From the NCBI GenBank assembly GCA_037693485.1, contig CM075344.1:41636501-41700500 (forward strand): DNA of 64,000 bases, written 5' to 3'. Shown here piece by piece: positions 53,870 to 64,000 of the stretch (the stretch's first letter is position 1; each line of letters starts with the position of its first letter). The position numbers were made by a program, and so were the translations under genes. The stretch is from Kitagawia praeruptora (Eukaryota > Streptophyta > Magnoliopsida > Apiales > Apiaceae). Under the pieces are notes generated by a model. That model did no database searches. It saw only the letters and a list, made by a program, of their open reading frames with translations, and had not been told where the DNA came from.

Positions 53870-55183
53870 TGTTAGTTACAGAGGCATGCCTGTATACATC
53901 TAATAACAAGCCTAATTGTTTGTAATGCTTTGCATTACTTACATGACCTCTTAACTGAGGGAACCTCTAGTTGTAGAGTTTCTGTTTGTATTGTACTTGT
54001 AATAGGCATCAAATCCTAGTTGTGTAACTGTACAAATAGAGTCTAGAATAATGCTTGAAAGAAGTTCCATGGTTCATGCCTCAAGCAAGGAGTTAAAGAC
54101 TGCCAAATAATCACAGTTGGGATTTGAAGAAATGAAGAATTTGCCTAAGTACCAATTCGAAAAGTATATTTGTCTATTCGAGAAGTCCAGCATTCGAGAA
54201 GTCAGAGATTCGATATCTCAAGACACTATTCGATATCTCTGAATACACTGTTCGATATCTCATTCGATATCTCAGGGATTCGATATGTCTACTACTCTAT
54301 TCGAGAACTCAAGAAGTCAACAAGTCAAGATGGTATTCGAGTTCTCAAAGAGTCAACAAGTCAAAGTTCCATTCGATATCTCAAAGACTCAGAAAGCTAT
54401 TCGACAACTCGAGGATTCGATAAGTCAAATGCTCTATTCGACAACTCAAGGAATCCTGATGGAAAAGAGCTATTCGAGAAGTGGTTCGATATGTCACTAT
54501 AACAGTATTCGAGAACTCAGAGTTATCGATCAAGTCAATTCTAGTTCTCGAATCACTTACTTAGTCACTTCTCGAATACATTCTTGGAGACAAAATACTG
54601 AAGAAATTGTACAAGTCAGAAACCTGCAACAAGCCAATGCACTTTATGGACCACAACCTGTAACGTGCTCTGGAAAGCCTACAAGGAAGCTTGGAGAGAT
54701 ATAGAAGAGACAAGGAGCTAAAGAAGTGGATCTAAACAGGCTTTGCAAAGTCAAATCTGTAACCGTCTGGACACTTACTCAAAAAGGATAGACAGACTAG
54801 AAAGTAATGTGTTTTAGCTACCTTATTTGTAGTAAGCAGGCTGTATCCATGTTCTATAAGGACACAGCCTCACTTCATAACTTAGTAACTTTGGGAGTCA
54901 AGTTTTTCATACACTGTAAGCTATATCTCTCTGAGAAAAACGAAGCTGAGAATACTACCATTTGTATTCACAGATTGTAGCAACCTTTATCTAATATACA
55001 TTAGATTAAAGTGATATTGTGTCTTGTGTTGTTTATTTATCCGCACCTTAATTTCTGCACACACAGGAATTTCTGCACACACAGGCACTTATCTGCTACA
55101 CAGACTCAATCCAAGAAAAGTTCAAGAATCCATTCACCCCCCCCCCCCCCTCTGTATTCTTTTACCGTGTTCAATACTCAACA
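53870..55183 (+). mobile_element. 5' LTR of copia copy B
   Basis: 1314 bp, ends GTTCAATACTCAACA. It differs from copy A in small indels, a duplicated AATTTCTGCACACACAGG unit near 55050 and a longer C tract at 55137-55150. Contains the TTCGAGAA array (about 54155-54580). Confidence 0.9.
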
Positions 55184-55185
55184 AG

Positions 55186-55197
55186 TGGTATCAGAGC
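55186..55197 (+). other. Primer-binding site, copia copy B
   Basis: TGGTATCAGAGC, initiator tRNA-Met type, two bases after the LTR. Confidence 0.9.
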
Positions 55198-55228
55198 GGG
55201 CTGTTTATTCAAAAACAGAGAAACGATC

Positions 55229-57736
55229 ATGAGTTCGAATACACCAAAGACTATAGGAACGGTGAAGGTCCCTAAGTTTGATAAAGAAAACTTCAACCTC
55301 TGGAAGATAAAGATGATGTTGTTCATCAAAGCCTCTCATCCCTTATATCCTGAGATTCTCAAGAATGGTCCTTTTGTTCCACAACAAGAGATACCAGAGA
55401 AGACTGTTGGAACCATAACAATCCCTAGAGCTTATGAGGCCAAGGATCCATCAAAGTGGACAGAGTCAGAAAGGGAGAAGGTTGCTCTTGACAGCCACCT
55501 CATGTTGCTCATCATTGATTCCATGGATATGTCAATGTTTGCAAACATTGCATCATGCACGTCTGCTAAAGAGATGTGGGATCACATTGAGGTGTTGTGT
55601 GAAGGGACTGATGAGGTTAAAGAAAACAGGAAACAGATACTGGTCACACAGTATGAAGCTTTCATGGCACAGCCCAAGGAAAGCATCACTGAGATGTTTG
55701 AAAGGTTTCACAAGCTAGTTACTGAGTTGCAGATGAATGGAAAGGTTTACAGCACCAAGGAGTTAAATATGAAATTTCTGTTGTCTTCACCAAATCATCT
55801 GGAGCAAAGAGTCATTTCTCTAAGAGAGAGAGATTTGAACAAAGTCACCTATGATGTACTCTATGGAGTCCTAAAGACTCATGAACTTGAGTTGCTTCAG
55901 AAGAGGGCTATCCAAGCAAACCAAGGTAGGATGATAAACACATCATGTGCCTTGATTGTCAACAAATCCATCCTGGACCTAGAAGCATCTACAAGCCAAC
56001 TAAGGATAGAGGAGGTGGCAGATGATGAAGAAACTGAAGCTGGGGTGAGTGAACCTGTTGAGGAAAAGGAGGAAGAAGAAGAGGAGTTTTACACTCTGGA
56101 AGAACTTGATGGGATGGAAAATACTTCATATGCTTTCATGGCCAGAAAATTTCCAAACATCAGATTTAAAAGAAATCAACCCTTCAAACCCAAAACTCAA
56201 AACCATTCAGCCAACAAGAACAAGACACCTGTGAAACCAAACAGAAATAAGTTCAAAACCGGTTATGTGGATAGGTCATCTGTAAGGTGTTATAGATGCA
56301 ATGACCTAGGGCATTTTGCTAGTGAATGCAAGAAGCCTAAAAAGAAGGATAGAGATTATCTTGAGCTAGAAGCTAAGTATGAGGCCCTTCTGAAAAAGCA
56401 GACACATGGTAAGGCCTACATAGCTGAAGGGAAGTGTTGGGATGATTCTGAGAGTGATGAAGAGGAACAAGAATTCTGCAATTATGCCTTGATGGCCAAC
56501 TCCAAGGATGACTCATCTTCATCTGATTCTCAGGTTCCATCTCTCACTACTATAGACATGTCTGTTTCTGAATACAAATCCATGATTGAACAATTATCTG
56601 TTGAAATGTTTAATATTCATACTAGTATGACTGCTGCTAATGAGGAGATTGCTAAACTGTCTACTAGAAATGAAGTATTAACCAAAAAGAATGAGGAACT
56701 TGAGCTAACTGCTATGCAAGTAGAAAACCTTAAGAAAGAAGTTGAATATTTGGAGAACAAGGTTCTATGTGCTAGTCAAGTAGAGAAGGCTCTTAGGGAT
56801 GAATTAGCTGAGAATGAATTCAAACTTAAAACTTTCAAGAAATCATCTGGTTTAGTGCAATCCTACTGTGAGAAAATTGAAGCTAAACCTAAAGCAGCTA
56901 TTGGACTTGACTATGACTCTCTCAAACAAAGGAAAGGCTATGCTGTCATCGAAGAGGACACAGCTGTTCATGAGAAAGTGCCTCACATTTTGAGAAAAAC
57001 TGAAAATCCAATTTTTAAGGAACCAACATTTGAAATTGATGAGGATGCCTTACTCATCAAGCAAATGTTGAATGATGAGGATGAGGCACAATCTAGTGAA
57101 CAGCAAGCATCCTCTAAAGGTGAGAGTGCCAAGTCAAAGACCAAGAAGCCAGTAGTTGATAAGCCAAGACCTAAGAAGTTTGTTAAGTTTGTATCAGCTG
57201 GGAAGAGTGAATCAGAAAAGGAAGTGACTGAAAAGAAACAGAACAGAAATGGCAAGTTAGGGATTAACAAGGATAACAACTATGCTTATATGCCTAATGC
57301 CCCTAGGAAAACTTGTCAGAACTGTTTCAGTACCAATCATCTAACTCATGCATGCAAGAAACCTGTTGGTAGTGTGTCTAAACCTTTCTATGATTGTTCT
57401 GTGCCTCTAAGACATAGAGATGCACCCTTCTGTGATAAATTTGACTGTATGCCATGCAATATGAATGTTATGACTAGTTGTTTTAATTTAAGAAGACAGT
57501 TCATTGATGGTTGTATCAGTCACAATTCTCACACACACTACACAAGGTCAAAGTCTTCAAGTCCTCCTAAAGCTAGGAAGGTACCTTTGTCACCTAAGTC
57601 TGAAACCTCAGGTTCTAAGACTTCCAACAGTGACAAGAAGACTGACACTAAGAAAGTTAACAAGCATGTTGTTTATGATAAAACTGCCTCTAAGTCACAT
57701 GGACCCAAACTTGTTTGGGTACCAAAGGAAAAGTAA
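55229..57736 (+). CDS. Copia gag, copy B, intact (835 aa)
   Basis: ATG at 55229, same start as in copy A, uninterrupted to TAA at 57734-57736. Copia gag segment at residues ~15-200 (FDKENFNLWKIKMMLF; MKFLLSSPNHLEQRVISL), acidic stretch ~290, CCHC knuckle CYRCNDLGHFASEC at ~354-367, coiled-coil-like helices ~480-560, second CCHC-like motif CQNCFSTNHLTHAC at ~696-709, basic Ser/Lys-rich end. At 835 residues it is long for copia gag, as in other SIRE-type elements. The last 22 bases overlap the pol frame, which lies in the -1 frame relative to gag. Confidence 0.9.
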   Translation: MSSNTPKTIGTVKVPKFDKENFNLWKIKMMLFIKASHPLYPEILKNGPFVPQQEIPEKTVGTITIPRAYEAKDPSKWTESEREKVALDSHLMLLIIDSMDMSMFANIASCTSAKEMWDHIEVLCEGTDEVKENRKQILVTQYEAFMAQPKESITEMFERFHKLVTELQMNGKVYSTKELNMKFLLSSPNHLEQRVISLRERDLNKVTYDVLYGVLKTHELELLQKRAIQANQGRMINTSCALIVNKSILDLEASTSQLRIEEVADDEETEAGVSEPVEEKEEEEEEFYTLEELDGMENTSYAFMARKFPNIRFKRNQPFKPKTQNHSANKNKTPVKPNRNKFKTGYVDRSSVRCYRCNDLGHFASECKKPKKKDRDYLELEAKYEALLKKQTHGKAYIAEGKCWDDSESDEEEQEFCNYALMANSKDDSSSSDSQVPSLTTIDMSVSEYKSMIEQLSVEMFNIHTSMTAANEEIAKLSTRNEVLTKKNEELELTAMQVENLKKEVEYLENKVLCASQVEKALRDELAENEFKLKTFKKSSGLVQSYCEKIEAKPKAAIGLDYDSLKQRKGYAVIEEDTAVHEKVPHILRKTENPIFKEPTFEIDEDALLIKQMLNDEDEAQSSEQQASSKGESAKSKTKKPVVDKPRPKKFVKFVSAGKSESEKEVTEKKQNRNGKLGINKDNNYAYMPNAPRKTCQNCFSTNHLTHACKKPVGSVSKPFYDCSVPLRHRDAPFCDKFDCMPCNMNVMTSCFNLRRQFIDGCISHNSHTHYTRSKSSSPPKARKVPLSPKSETSGSKTSNSDKKTDTKKVNKHVVYDKTASKSHGPKLVWVPKEK

Positions 57737-60700
57737 TACCTTTGTGTTTGCAGGGCAAAGAAAGTGAGAAGAAGGTCATGTGGATTTTGGACAGTGGATG
57801 CTCAAATCATATGACTGGTGATATGGCCCTGCTATCACAGTATGAGGAAAAGGCTGGCCCAATGGTTGCTTTTGGAGATGACAGCATGGGTAACACATTG
57901 GGATATGGCAAGCTGAAAGTTAGAAATGTCATCATTGAAGATGTAGCACTAGTCAAGGGGCTCAAGCATAATCTGTTAAGTGTTGGTCAGTTTACTGATA
58001 GAGGATTCAAAGTGAATTTTGACAAAGATGAATGTTTGATCACCCACAAGAAGACTGGTGATTTTGCTCTATCTGGAGTAAGGAAGGGAAGCCTGTTTGT
58101 AGCCAATATGGACTCTGCAAACAAGGACAAAATTTGTTGCTTTTACTCAAAAGCATCAAATGAAGATTGTTGGCTGTGGCACAAGAAACTATCACACCTG
58201 AACTTTAAGGCCATTAATTCTCTAGTCAAAAGAGAGTTAGTGAGAGGCATGCCCACACTTGAATTCTGCCAAGAAGGAGTGTGTGAGGCTTGTCAAAAAG
58301 GAAAAATGAAGAGATCAAGCCACAAGTCAAAGACAGTGACATCTGTAACCAAGCCACTACAACTTATCCATATGGATTTGTTTGGGCCTGTTAACATAAT
58401 GTCACTTGGAAGAAAGAAGTATGCCCTGGTAATGGTTGATGATTTTTCAAGGTATACATGGGTAGAATTTCTGGCATCAAAAGATGAGGCTCCACAAGTA
58501 ATCATTAAGCATATAAAGAAAGTTGACAAGGAAGCAAAGGCAAACGATGCAAGTGTGATTGCATTGAGGAGTGATAATGGAACAGAGTTCAGAAATGCCA
58601 CACTTGAAGCATTCTGCAAAGAGAATGGCATTTCTCAGCAATTCTCAGCTCCAAGGACTCCACAACAAAATGGAGTTGTTGAGAGAAAGAATAGAACTCT
58701 AATTGAGGCTGCTAGAACAATGTTACTTGATGCAAAAATGCCCACATGTTTTTGGGCTGAGGCTGTGAGCACTGCATGCTATATTCAGAACAGAACCCTC
58801 ATCAACAAAAACACTGGAAAGACTCCTTACAACTTGATGACTGGAAAGAAGCCTACACTGAAGTATATTCATACTTTTGGAAGCAAATGCTTTGTACTTA
58901 AGGACAATTCTGAATATGTTGGAAAGTTTGATGCAAAAGCATTTGAAGGAATTTTTCTTGGCTATTCTATGGAAAGAATTGCATACAAGGTTTATGTCAT
59001 CAGTCAAAAGAAAGTTATGGAAAGCACAGATGTAACATTTGATGACAGCAAACTACCTGGACTAGAAGAAGCCAATGATGAAGACAAAGATCCATTGAAG
59101 TTTGATAATCTAGATGATTCTGATGAAGAGACTGAAACTGGAGTTGAAACTCAAGTTCAACAAACTCAAGTGAATAATGATACAAGAGAAGAATTTGTGC
59201 CAATCAATAGTGAAGAAACAAGCATCCAAGACACACCTGTGAGTAATGGCAACTTCACAGGGGGAGGAAATGAGGATGATCATGATGAGGATGATGAAGC
59301 AACATCAAGGATGAGAAATCAGGCTGAACACTCAAGGAAATGGGATAGATCACACACTGCAGAGCAAATCATTGGAGATCCTAATGCAGGAGTAAGGACT
59401 AGGAGAGCAACTCAAAATGAGTGCCTCTATGGATGTTTTCTATCACAAGTTGAGCCTATGAAACTTGATGATGCATTGTTGGATCCAGATTGGATTATTG
59501 CCATGCAAGAGGAGCTGAATCAATTTGAAAGGAACAAAGTATGGGAACTTGTGCCTGCACCAAAGAATAGAACCATTGTTGGAACAAAATGGGTTCTGAA
59601 GAATAAGATGGATGAAGATGGTGTAATAATAAGAAACAAAGCAAGGCTGGTTGCAAAAGGATACTCTCAACAGGAAGGCATTGATTATGATGAGACATTT
59701 GCCCCTGTTGCTAGATTGGAAGCCATTAGAATATTCTTGGCATTTGCTGCTCATTCAAACTTTAAAGTTTATCAAATGGATGTCAAGAGTGCATTTCTAA
59801 ATGGAGAGTTGGAAGAAGAGGTTTATGTGCAACAACCACCTGGCTTTGAGGATCCACATTTCCCAGAATTTGTCTACAGATTGCTTAAGGCACTGTATGG
59901 ACTTAAGCAAGCTCCAAGAGCATGGTATGATACTCTATCACAATTTCTTCTTGAAAATCAATTCACTCGAGGCACATTGGACAAGACACTGTTTTACAAG
60001 AAGCATGGTGATGATATGATCCTAGTTCAAATCTATGTGGATGATATCATTTTTGGTTCTACAAATGAGAAACTGTGTGAGAAATTCTCTAAACTCATGC
60101 AGAGCAGATATGAGATGAGTATGATGGGAGAGTTGACATTCTTTCTAGGGTTGCAAGTCAGTCAAAGGAAGGATGGTATCTTTATCAGTCAAACCAAGTA
60201 CATCAAGGATTTATTGAAGAAGTTTGACTTGGAAGATTGCTCACCTGCCAAGACACCCATGGCCACTGCCACTAAATTGGATGAAGATGCTAAAGGCAAG
60301 AGAGTAGATATCTCAGTCTACAGAGGCATGGTTGGTTCTCTACTCTACCTCACTGCAAGTAGGCCAGACATCATGTTTGCTACATGCTTGTGTGCAAGGT
60401 TTCAATCAAATCCAAAGGAATCACATTTGATTGCAATAAAAAGGATCTTTAGATATCTGAAGGGCACTCCTAACTTGGGATTATGGTACCCTAAGGACAC
60501 AGGGTTCAATCTGGTTGGCTACTCTGATGCTGATTATGCTGGATGCAGAGTGGATAGGAAAAGCACCTCAGGAAGCTGCCAGTTTCTTGGACAAAGGTTA
60601 GTTTCTTGGTATAGCAAGAAGCAACAATCTGTGTCAACTTCTACAGCTGAGGCTGAATACATAGCTGCTGGAAGTTGCTGTGCTCAAGTGCTTTGGATTA

Positions 60701-60987
60701 GAAATCAACTTAGAGATTATGGACTTGTGTTGGAAAGAATTCCAATCATGTGTGACAACACAAGTGCAATCTCTATAGTTGCCAATCCTGTTAATCATTC
60801 TAGAACAAAGCACATTGACATCAGATATCATTTCATAAGAGAACATGCAACTAATGGAACCATTGAGTTGCATTATGTCTCTACAGATAAACAACTAGCT
60901 GATATATTCACTAAGCCATTAGATGAAGCCACCTTCACAAGGTTGGTAAGTGAGATTGGAATGCTGAATTCTTCAGATTCTGGCTAA
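57715..60987 (+). CDS. Copia pol, copy B, intact (1090 aa)
   Basis: First in-frame ATG at 57715, inside the end of gag; the true product may instead be made by frameshifting. Order: protease DSGCSNHMTGD (residue ~26), integrase zinc region (HKKLSHLN ... CEACQKGK, ~155-200), integrase core (HMDLFGPV, LRSDNGTEF, NGVVERKNRT, ~215-325), acidic linker (~420-560), RT (QMDVKSAFLNGELEEEVYV; YVDDIIFGST at ~774), RNase H (GYSDADYAGCRVDRKSTSG ~935; STAEAEYIAAGSCCAQ; CDNTSAI; RTKHIDIRYHF). All catalytic residues I can check are present. Stop at 60985-60987. Confidence 0.92.
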   Translation: MGTKGKVIPLCLQGKESEKKVMWILDSGCSNHMTGDMALLSQYEEKAGPMVAFGDDSMGNTLGYGKLKVRNVIIEDVALVKGLKHNLLSVGQFTDRGFKVNFDKDECLITHKKTGDFALSGVRKGSLFVANMDSANKDKICCFYSKASNEDCWLWHKKLSHLNFKAINSLVKRELVRGMPTLEFCQEGVCEACQKGKMKRSSHKSKTVTSVTKPLQLIHMDLFGPVNIMSLGRKKYALVMVDDFSRYTWVEFLASKDEAPQVIIKHIKKVDKEAKANDASVIALRSDNGTEFRNATLEAFCKENGISQQFSAPRTPQQNGVVERKNRTLIEAARTMLLDAKMPTCFWAEAVSTACYIQNRTLINKNTGKTPYNLMTGKKPTLKYIHTFGSKCFVLKDNSEYVGKFDAKAFEGIFLGYSMERIAYKVYVISQKKVMESTDVTFDDSKLPGLEEANDEDKDPLKFDNLDDSDEETETGVETQVQQTQVNNDTREEFVPINSEETSIQDTPVSNGNFTGGGNEDDHDEDDEATSRMRNQAEHSRKWDRSHTAEQIIGDPNAGVRTRRATQNECLYGCFLSQVEPMKLDDALLDPDWIIAMQEELNQFERNKVWELVPAPKNRTIVGTKWVLKNKMDEDGVIIRNKARLVAKGYSQQEGIDYDETFAPVARLEAIRIFLAFAAHSNFKVYQMDVKSAFLNGELEEEVYVQQPPGFEDPHFPEFVYRLLKALYGLKQAPRAWYDTLSQFLLENQFTRGTLDKTLFYKKHGDDMILVQIYVDDIIFGSTNEKLCEKFSKLMQSRYEMSMMGELTFFLGLQVSQRKDGIFISQTKYIKDLLKKFDLEDCSPAKTPMATATKLDEDAKGKRVDISVYRGMVGSLLYLTASRPDIMFATCLCARFQSNPKESHLIAIKRIFRYLKGTPNLGLWYPKDTGFNLVGYSDADYAGCRVDRKSTSGSCQFLGQRLVSWYSKKQQSVSTSTAEAEYIAAGSCCAQVLWIRNQLRDYGLVLERIPIMCDNTSAISIVANPVNHSRTKHIDIRYHFIREHATNGTIELHYVSTDKQLADIFTKPLDEATFTRLVSEIGMLNSSDSG

Positions 60988-61832
60988 GTGAATACATCAT
61001 CTAGATTGTTGCAGCAGTAAACACTTACTTTATCTAAATCCTCAATATTTTTGAAGTAAGTGTTGGCTGAAATATGATTTATAAATATTTCAAATCTGTT
61101 GCATATGTTGAAAATCATATTTTTATTAACTTAAAATTTCTATGAAATTTTGAGAAAATCACTATTTGATTTGCTAGGATATTTTTCAATGAATATGTCT
61201 GGTAAATTTTTACAAGATAGTGAAAATCAAATTTTTATGAGTGATGGGTATAGTTCGATAAGTCAGACTTCTCGAATGATTCACTATTCGACATCTCTAA
61301 TAAGTCTCATTAGAGTACTCTTGAGTTCTCGAATAGAGTCTTTCTGAGATATCGAATAGAGGAATTCTAGACTTCTCGAATATAGTAACTGAGTTCTCGA
61401 ATGATTGAGTTCTCGAACACTATATTTGAGTTCTCGAATCATTTGAAAAGGCTGAATTCTCGCTGAATTTTAACCGATTTTGGATTTTTATCTAAAAATT
61501 TAATTCACTCATAAAAACAAATTTTATTTAATTTAGAATTATTTCTAAGTTAGATAACTGCCAGCTGTGAGTTTCTATCTGCTTGAGTTATCGATTAAGC
61601 CATTCTTGACTTCTCGAATAGTTGTTTTCTACTTCTCGAATGCCTGACTTGTCGATACAAAACAGTCTGCTAATCGACAATTCAAGTACTTCATACTTAT
61701 ACAATCTCACATCTATTCGATTCATTTCATTCGATTTCTCAAGCATCTACACTCTCTAAACCCCTGAAACCCTAGCTACGAAAAGCCAAATTTCTTCTTC
61801 AACCTTCAATTTCTTTTCTCTCTTCTACACAA
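60988..61832 (+). repeat. pol-ORF3 spacer with TTCTCGAA array, copy B
   Basis: Same as 20721-21565 in copy A: reverse-oriented TTCTCGAA motifs between about 61260 and 61645, then a leader into ATG at 61833. Confidence 0.8.
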
Positions 61833-64000
61833 ATGGCAACAGTAAAGTTCAACACCAACTTCATCACTCTCACTAGTGATGTTGAAGCACCCAATGCAAA
61901 TTTCAAGTGCTTTGTGAAATGGATGGCTGAGTCATATATCAAGGATGCACTCTCTGCCAACCCAACTCTGTATCTCGATATTCTGGAACAATTCTGGAGT
62001 ACTGCTATTGTGGAGGTTGTAGCCCTGGAAAACGCAATCACTTCCTATGTCATCTACTGCAAGGTTCAAGATAAGGAAATCACTATCACTACTGCAGACA
62101 TGAACCAAGCACTAGGACTACAACAAGAGTCATTTGACAGAATGGCCACTAACGCAGAGTTGGAGGAATTCTTTGAGTTCATAAACTACTCAGATGGGAT
62201 TAACCTTGGAAAGCTAAACAGAAAGAATCTGAGAAAGGAGTGGAGCTATGTGTTTGCAACTCTTCTCCAAGTCTTCACTGCCAGGAAATCAAGCTTTGAT
62301 CAAATCAGTGCACCTGTGCAGCAAATTGGATATGCTTTGGCCTATGGAAAGAAGATAGATGTTGGCCAAATCATACTTCAAGAATTATATGGGAGACTTG
62401 GTAAGAACACAACCAAGAGAGGTACTGATATTTTCTTCCCTCGCTTTATTCAATCTGTACTTAATTATAAAAATGCTTCATTGATTGAATTGCCTGGGAT
62501 TGATAAAAATAAAATAGGCTATCCTAAGTCCATGACCAAACTCATTTTTGGTAACTTGGAAACTAGGAATGATGTGGATGTAAGACTGAACATAACTCCC
62601 CATATGGAGAGTTTGTTTAGGACTTACCCCCACAACATGCCAACATTTGATGCAAAATCTAAGTTAGCACAGCCCAAGCAAGTAGAACAAAATGCTAACC
62701 CAGGGCCTGCTAACCAACCCTCTCAACCAAACACTCTACCTCTTACTGAGCCAACTGCATCATCCTCTCAAAAGGGTGATGTTAGTAAAAAGAAGAGAAA
62801 GGAAGTAATGTCTGCACCTTTAAATATCTTGTCTGAAGCAGCATTAGCTGTTGAATTAGGTCTAGGAAGTGAGGAATCTGAGTTACCCTTACACAGAACA
62901 AAGAAGAAGAAAACTAAGACCACCTCTTCAGTCACACAAATGGCTGAAGTTGTAAAATCAGGGGCACACAGCTCACTAGGTGTATCCTCTCAACAGGGTG
63001 CACCTATAGAATCAAGCATTCTCCCCAATGCACCCTCTTGTATAGAGTCAGCACATGGGAGTGATAAGGCTGGCACAACACTGAGTGGAGAGCACATCAC
63101 TTTTGAAACTCCCTCTATCTCTCAGGGGGAGTTGCCAAAATCTACTCTAAAACACACTTCTCTTCCATAATCTAACTCTGAAATTTCTTTGGAACCTGCA
63201 ACTCAGACAACTGAGATGCAAGGTATTGATCATCAAGAATCCTTTTCGCTTGATGAGCCAATAATTTCAAGTGACTTAGTGCATGACACTTTGTTCACCA
63301 CTCAGAACCCACATTTAGATGGTGAGGGAATGCATGCTGAGGCATATCCTAATGACACCATCACAAACACAGAGGTTCCCCTAGTTTTTACTAGAGACTC
63401 TGTGCCTGTGTCAACTGCTGGTGTAATTCATCCCACTTCTGTGGTGACACCAGTAGTAGAGTCAATCCATCCGGTTACAGAAGTTGCATCTGTAACTGAG
63501 GAGACTAGCTTGCCTAGCTCTAGCTCTGACTTCATGTCAACATGGCTGAAGCCTGTGCAACATGACAGTGCTTCAGGATCAGGGTCTGTTCCACAACAAT
63601 TGACGGTTGAAGCACTTCAAAGCTTAATTGTGGATCAGATTCCTGAGTTCACAAAGATTGCTCAGCACCTTCTCACTGCAGACATGCCCAATCCAAACTA
63701 TGAGGCTATTCTGTTATGCCATAGGGATGATGTGGAAGTGCAGAAGTCAAAGATCATTGATGATGCTGAGAGAGATGGCAACATAGATGCCTGGTTGCAA
63801 GGAAAATATGATATTACTCTCGATGAAGCACTTCAGTATCTCAGGGAGGAATACATCACTTCACTGGGCTCCAATGCAAAATCCCTGTCACCTGGTGAAG
63901 TGTATGAAGCTGTAAATGACTCCTACAAGGGTTTCCTCAAGGCTGCACACTATCTTGGCAAGGGAGTCAAAACTGAAGTCAACAGGGTGTGTGATAAGAC
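61833..64000 (+). pseudogene. Giant third ORF of copia copy B, one stop, cut by window end
   Basis: Starts MATVKFNTNFITLTSDV. Open to TAA at 63168-63170, where copy A has GAA; beyond that stop the frame stays open to the window end. At the position of copy A's TAG (22856-22858) copy B keeps CAG. So the two copies carry independent nonsense changes in an ORF otherwise nearly identical, which argues that the ancestral ORF was intact and long. Domains as described for copy A. Function unknown. Confidence 0.8.

Larger units (their letters stand above)
53870..64000 (+). mobile_element. SIRE/Maximus-type Ty1/copia element, copy B (cut by window end)
   Basis: Same family as copy A. Starts TGTTAGTTACAGAGGCATG at 53870; the five bases before it are CACTG, the expected target duplication. 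gag and pol are uninterrupted, so this copy could supply proteins to relatives such as copy A. The third ORF has one TAA. The 3' LTR is outside the window. Confidence 0.92.

Noticed and set aside
57700..57760. A short spliced intron (GTACC...TTTGCAG) joining gag and pol frames
   Set aside because: The interval would be ~40 bases, too short for a plant intron; frameshift or internal start is more likely.

Overview
This is a stretch of plant nuclear repeat DNA, almost certainly from a flowering plant (eudicot). It is built from Ty1/copia and Ty3/gypsy LTR retrotransposons, hAT-like, Stowaway-like and Mutator-like DNA elements, Helitrons and LINE remnants, with spliceosomal introns in the few non-transposon genes. 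I lean towards an asterid because of the style of the extra copia ORF, but that is only an impression. I saw no bacterial-type features, rRNA, tRNA or CRISPR.

Layout. 1-5539: end of one LTR element inserted into the reverse transcriptase of a decayed minus-strand Tat-type Ty3/gypsy element whose 5' LTR is at 4836-5539. 5543-8867: nested Stowaway-like MITEs, a non-autonomous Helitron with a duplicated dimeric repeat, and a LINE-type retroposon. 8876-12622 and 30955-35055: two copies of a large hAT-like non-autonomous element (8-bp target duplications GTGAACCC and GGGTTGCC) whose core is a ~176-bp tandem array. 12969-30729: a minus-strand copia deletion derivative (TSD GAATT) split by a 16-kb plus-strand SIRE/Maximus-type copia element (copy A, 13620-29636, TSD GTAAC). 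Copy A carries its own solo LTR (TSD CAAGC) and a MITE. 30735-36828: a broken L1-type LINE interrupted by the second hAT-like element. 37229-49460: a structurally complete 12.2-kb Tat-type Ty3/gypsy element (TSD CTATC) with gag, pol with dual RNase H, integrase, and a spliced antisense gene with its own TATA box. 49461-53869: flanking single-copy-like DNA with a Mutator-like MITE, a Helitron end with an RPA-like exon, a small two-exon gene and a B3-domain gene. 53870-64000: copy B of the SIRE-type copia element, inserted in the B3 gene and running off the window; its gag and pol are intact.

The most notable signals are: (i) about 40 copies of a self-complementary GGGCGCGCCC motif scattered through LTRs, gag, pol, antisense gene and spacers of the complete Tat element and not noticed elsewhere in the window; (ii) the antisense four-exon gene of that element, with phase-consistent splice sites; (iii) hAT-like elements that contain satellite-like arrays; (iv) arrays of TTCnnGAA heat-shock-element-like motifs in the copia LTR and, in the opposite orientation, before its third ORF; (v) an unusually long (~1580 codon) third ORF in that copia family.

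The genes work as separate selfish elements, not one pathway. Each autonomous retrotransposon encodes a capsid-like Gag, protease, integrase, reverse transcriptase and RNase H. The host-like content is small: a B3 transcription-factor-like gene, a short coiled-coil gene and a possible small membrane-protein ORF, of which the first and last are broken by insertions.
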